6,681 bases of DNA from JBBDWZ01 sp050732575 (GTDB lineage: Bacteria; Gemmatimonadota; Gemmatimonadetes; Longimicrobiales; RSA9): assembly GCA_050732575.1 (NCBI GenBank), contig JBOHRF010000287.1:1-6681 (forward strand), given 5' to 3'. Below the pieces are notes generated by a model. The model saw only the letters and a program-made list of their open reading frames with translations. It had not been told where the DNA came from and did no database searches. Shown here piece by piece: positions 5,554 to 6,681 of the stretch (its first letter is position 1; every line of letters starts with the position of its first letter). Position numbers and translations under genes: made by a program.

Positions 5554-6681
5554 GTGTCCGGAGCGCAAACGCATCATAGGTTTGGCGCCGTCAAAAACGC
5601 GATCGCTGCACTTCAGCTCAGCGTCATCGCTCCACAACACATCCGGTATACGGTTGAAATCAACGGACCGCGGGCGAACGTCAATGATGTTGCCACCTTC
5701 TGGCTGAACCGGAATGGAGCACCCACAAAGATCCAGGATGGCCATGGCCACCTGACCGAAATCATCTACGACACGAATCACACACTCCTGCCCGTACGAG
5801 TGCGCTCACCAGACGGCCGCGTACAACGGTTTCGCTATGATGGATCAGCGCGGCTGGTCGTGGCCGAGGATTCCACGCACAGCGCGGGGCGCGATTCCGT
5901 GATGTACGCGTACGAAAGTCCCCATGCCCCGTCCGAGCCCACGCTGATCTCGTTGCCACGCAGTGCCGGCGTGCGTGACAACACGCTCTATTACTACAAC
6001 CCGCTGGGCCTGCCTGACTCGATCGTGGACGCGCGCGGGCACAAGACCGGTTACGCATACAACACGCGTGGCCAGGTGGAGAGCGTAACCGAGTACAACG
6101 TTCCCGTGTGGCAGACGGCCGGAGCTGCGCCCACACTCCAGAACGTGGTGACCAACCTGCGCTACGGTAACAACCTGGCCAACCTGGACACGACCATCAC
6201 ACCGCTGGGTCACACGACCAGGCTGCTGCACGATGCCGCGGGCCGAGTGCGGCAGGTGATCGATGCCACCGGTGACAGCGTCAAGTACACCTACCACGCC
6301 ATGAACTGGCCGAGCACGGTCGTCCAGTTCGACTCGAGCATGGTTGGGAATCCGCTCCAGGCAAAGACCACAAGCATGGGCTACAACGCAGATGGTGCCC
6401 GCATCAGTCTGATCGATCCGCGTGGCGTGACGCGGAGTTGGGAACACGACGCGCTGGGGCGGGACACCGTCATGATGGACGAGTTCGGGCGCAAGGAGTT
6501 TCGCCGCTACGACCTGGCCGGGAACCTGATCGTGCTGAAGAACCGGCAGGGTGACTCTATCAAGACCGCGTATGACGCCCTGGGCCGTGACACGCTACGC
6601 TCAATCGGCCAGATCCGCATTGATGCGGGCGAAACCGCGTACTACGGCAACAGCATCGGCACCGTAGCCATCGCGGCCGAT
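5554..6681 (+). CDS. RHS/YD-repeat protein, interior part (N-terminus apparently lost, 3' end outside window)
   Basis: The frame is open from just after TGA 5551-5553 to the window end (376 codons). It reads as classic YD repeats from about 5760 on: RFRYDGSARLVVAE, YYYNPLGLPDSIVDARGHKT, YAYNTRGQVESV, LLHDAAGRVRQVIDATGDSV, EHDALGRDTVMMDEFGRKE, RRYDLAGNLIVLKNRQGDS and AYDALGRDTLRSI. The segment at about 5640-5760 (IRYTVEINGPRANVNDVATFWLNRNGAPTKI) looks like the middle of longer RHS proteins. RHS proteins form a beta-cage shell around a variable C-terminal toxin or effector, and are usually well over 1000 residues with a signal or secretion domain at the N-terminus. Here none of that is seen. 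The only possible starts are GTG 5554, without a good ribosome-binding site, or ATG 5902, inside the repeats. I infer a 5'-truncated copy, probably non-functional unless rescued by recombination. Whether an intact C-terminal effector remains lies outside the window. Confidence 0.82.
   Translation, partial: MSGAQTHHRFGAVKNAIAALQLSVIAPQHIRYTVEINGPRANVNDVATFWLNRNGAPTKIQDGHGHLTEIIYDTNHTLLPVRVRSPDGRVQRFRYDGSARLVVAEDSTHSAGRDSVMYAYESPHAPSEPTLISLPRSAGVRDNTLYYYNPLGLPDSIVDARGHKTGYAYNTRGQVESVTEYNVPVWQTAGAAPTLQNVVTNLRYGNNLANLDTTITPLGHTTRLLHDAAGRVRQVIDATGDSVKYTYHAMNWPSTVVQFDSSMVGNPLQAKTTSMGYNADGARISLIDPRGVTRSWEHDALGRDTVMMDEFGRKEFRRYDLAGNLIVLKNRQGDSIKTAYDALGRDTLRSIGQIRIDAGETAYYGNSIGTVAIAAD

Noticed and set aside
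5539..5580. 13-codon frame MSQSVSVRSANAS as a small peptide gene or leader
   Set aside because: It is too short, lacks a ribosome-binding site, and is not linked in frame to the RHS sequence.
5845..6447. Minus-strand frame of 200 codons
   Set aside because: It is antisense to clear YD-repeat coding sequence and has no recognisable domain.
1..6681. CRISPR array, tRNA, rRNA, or insertion sequence
   Set aside because: I saw no regularly spaced long direct repeats, no tRNA-like cloverleaf or conserved rRNA segment, and no transposase motif on either strand.

Overview
The window is GC-rich bacterial DNA. Three things suggest a Gemmatimonadota-like organism: a Ser/Thr kinase opening of the type MDIVEQLKSVLSDRYAIERE with an IGAGGMATVYLARD loop, a large YD-repeat (RHS) protein, and a secreted amidase-signature enzyme. 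This assignment is inference from remembered family style, not from a database search.

Layout. (1) Bases 2-802, plus strand: the C-terminal two thirds of a flotillin/SPFH membrane-scaffold protein whose start lies outside the window. (2) Bases 803-1078: a convergent gap with a G-tract cluster and a GC-rich hairpin. (3) Bases 1079-1651, minus strand: a complete Uma2/DUF820-family PD-(D/E)XK nuclease-like protein. A plausible promoter just upstream of it has -35 and -10 boxes lying on the arms of a 7-bp inverted repeat. (4) Bases 1853-2323, plus strand: the first 157 codons of a PknB-type Ser/Thr kinase, cut off directly after the DFG motif. The reading frame runs without a stop through 58 codons of non-kinase sequence into the next gene, so a naive caller would report a 782-aa kinase-amidase fusion. 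(5) Bases 2498-4201: a complete exported amidase-signature enzyme with its own ribosome-binding site and signal peptide. (6) Bases 4330-5478: a probable lipoprotein M23 (LytM-type) metallopeptidase with a C-terminal SH3-like domain. (7) Bases 5554-6681: the interior of an RHS/YD-repeat protein, apparently lacking its N-terminal part and running off the window.

The feature the genes do not explain is a 7-bp tandem repeat (GTCACGC, or GTGACGC in the other orientation). It sits in the intergenic spaces between the kinase fragment, amidase, M23 gene and RHS fragment, in both orientations. Its copies are close to the kinase breakpoint and lie upstream of the RHS fragment's apparent start. I suggest these heptamers are a dispersed intergenic repeat that may promote rearrangement.

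Functionally, the amidase, M23 peptidase and RHS protein are envelope or exported proteins. Flotillin is a membrane protein. There is no evidence that they form one operon or pathway, and the repeats and broken genes look more like a plastic, accessory region.
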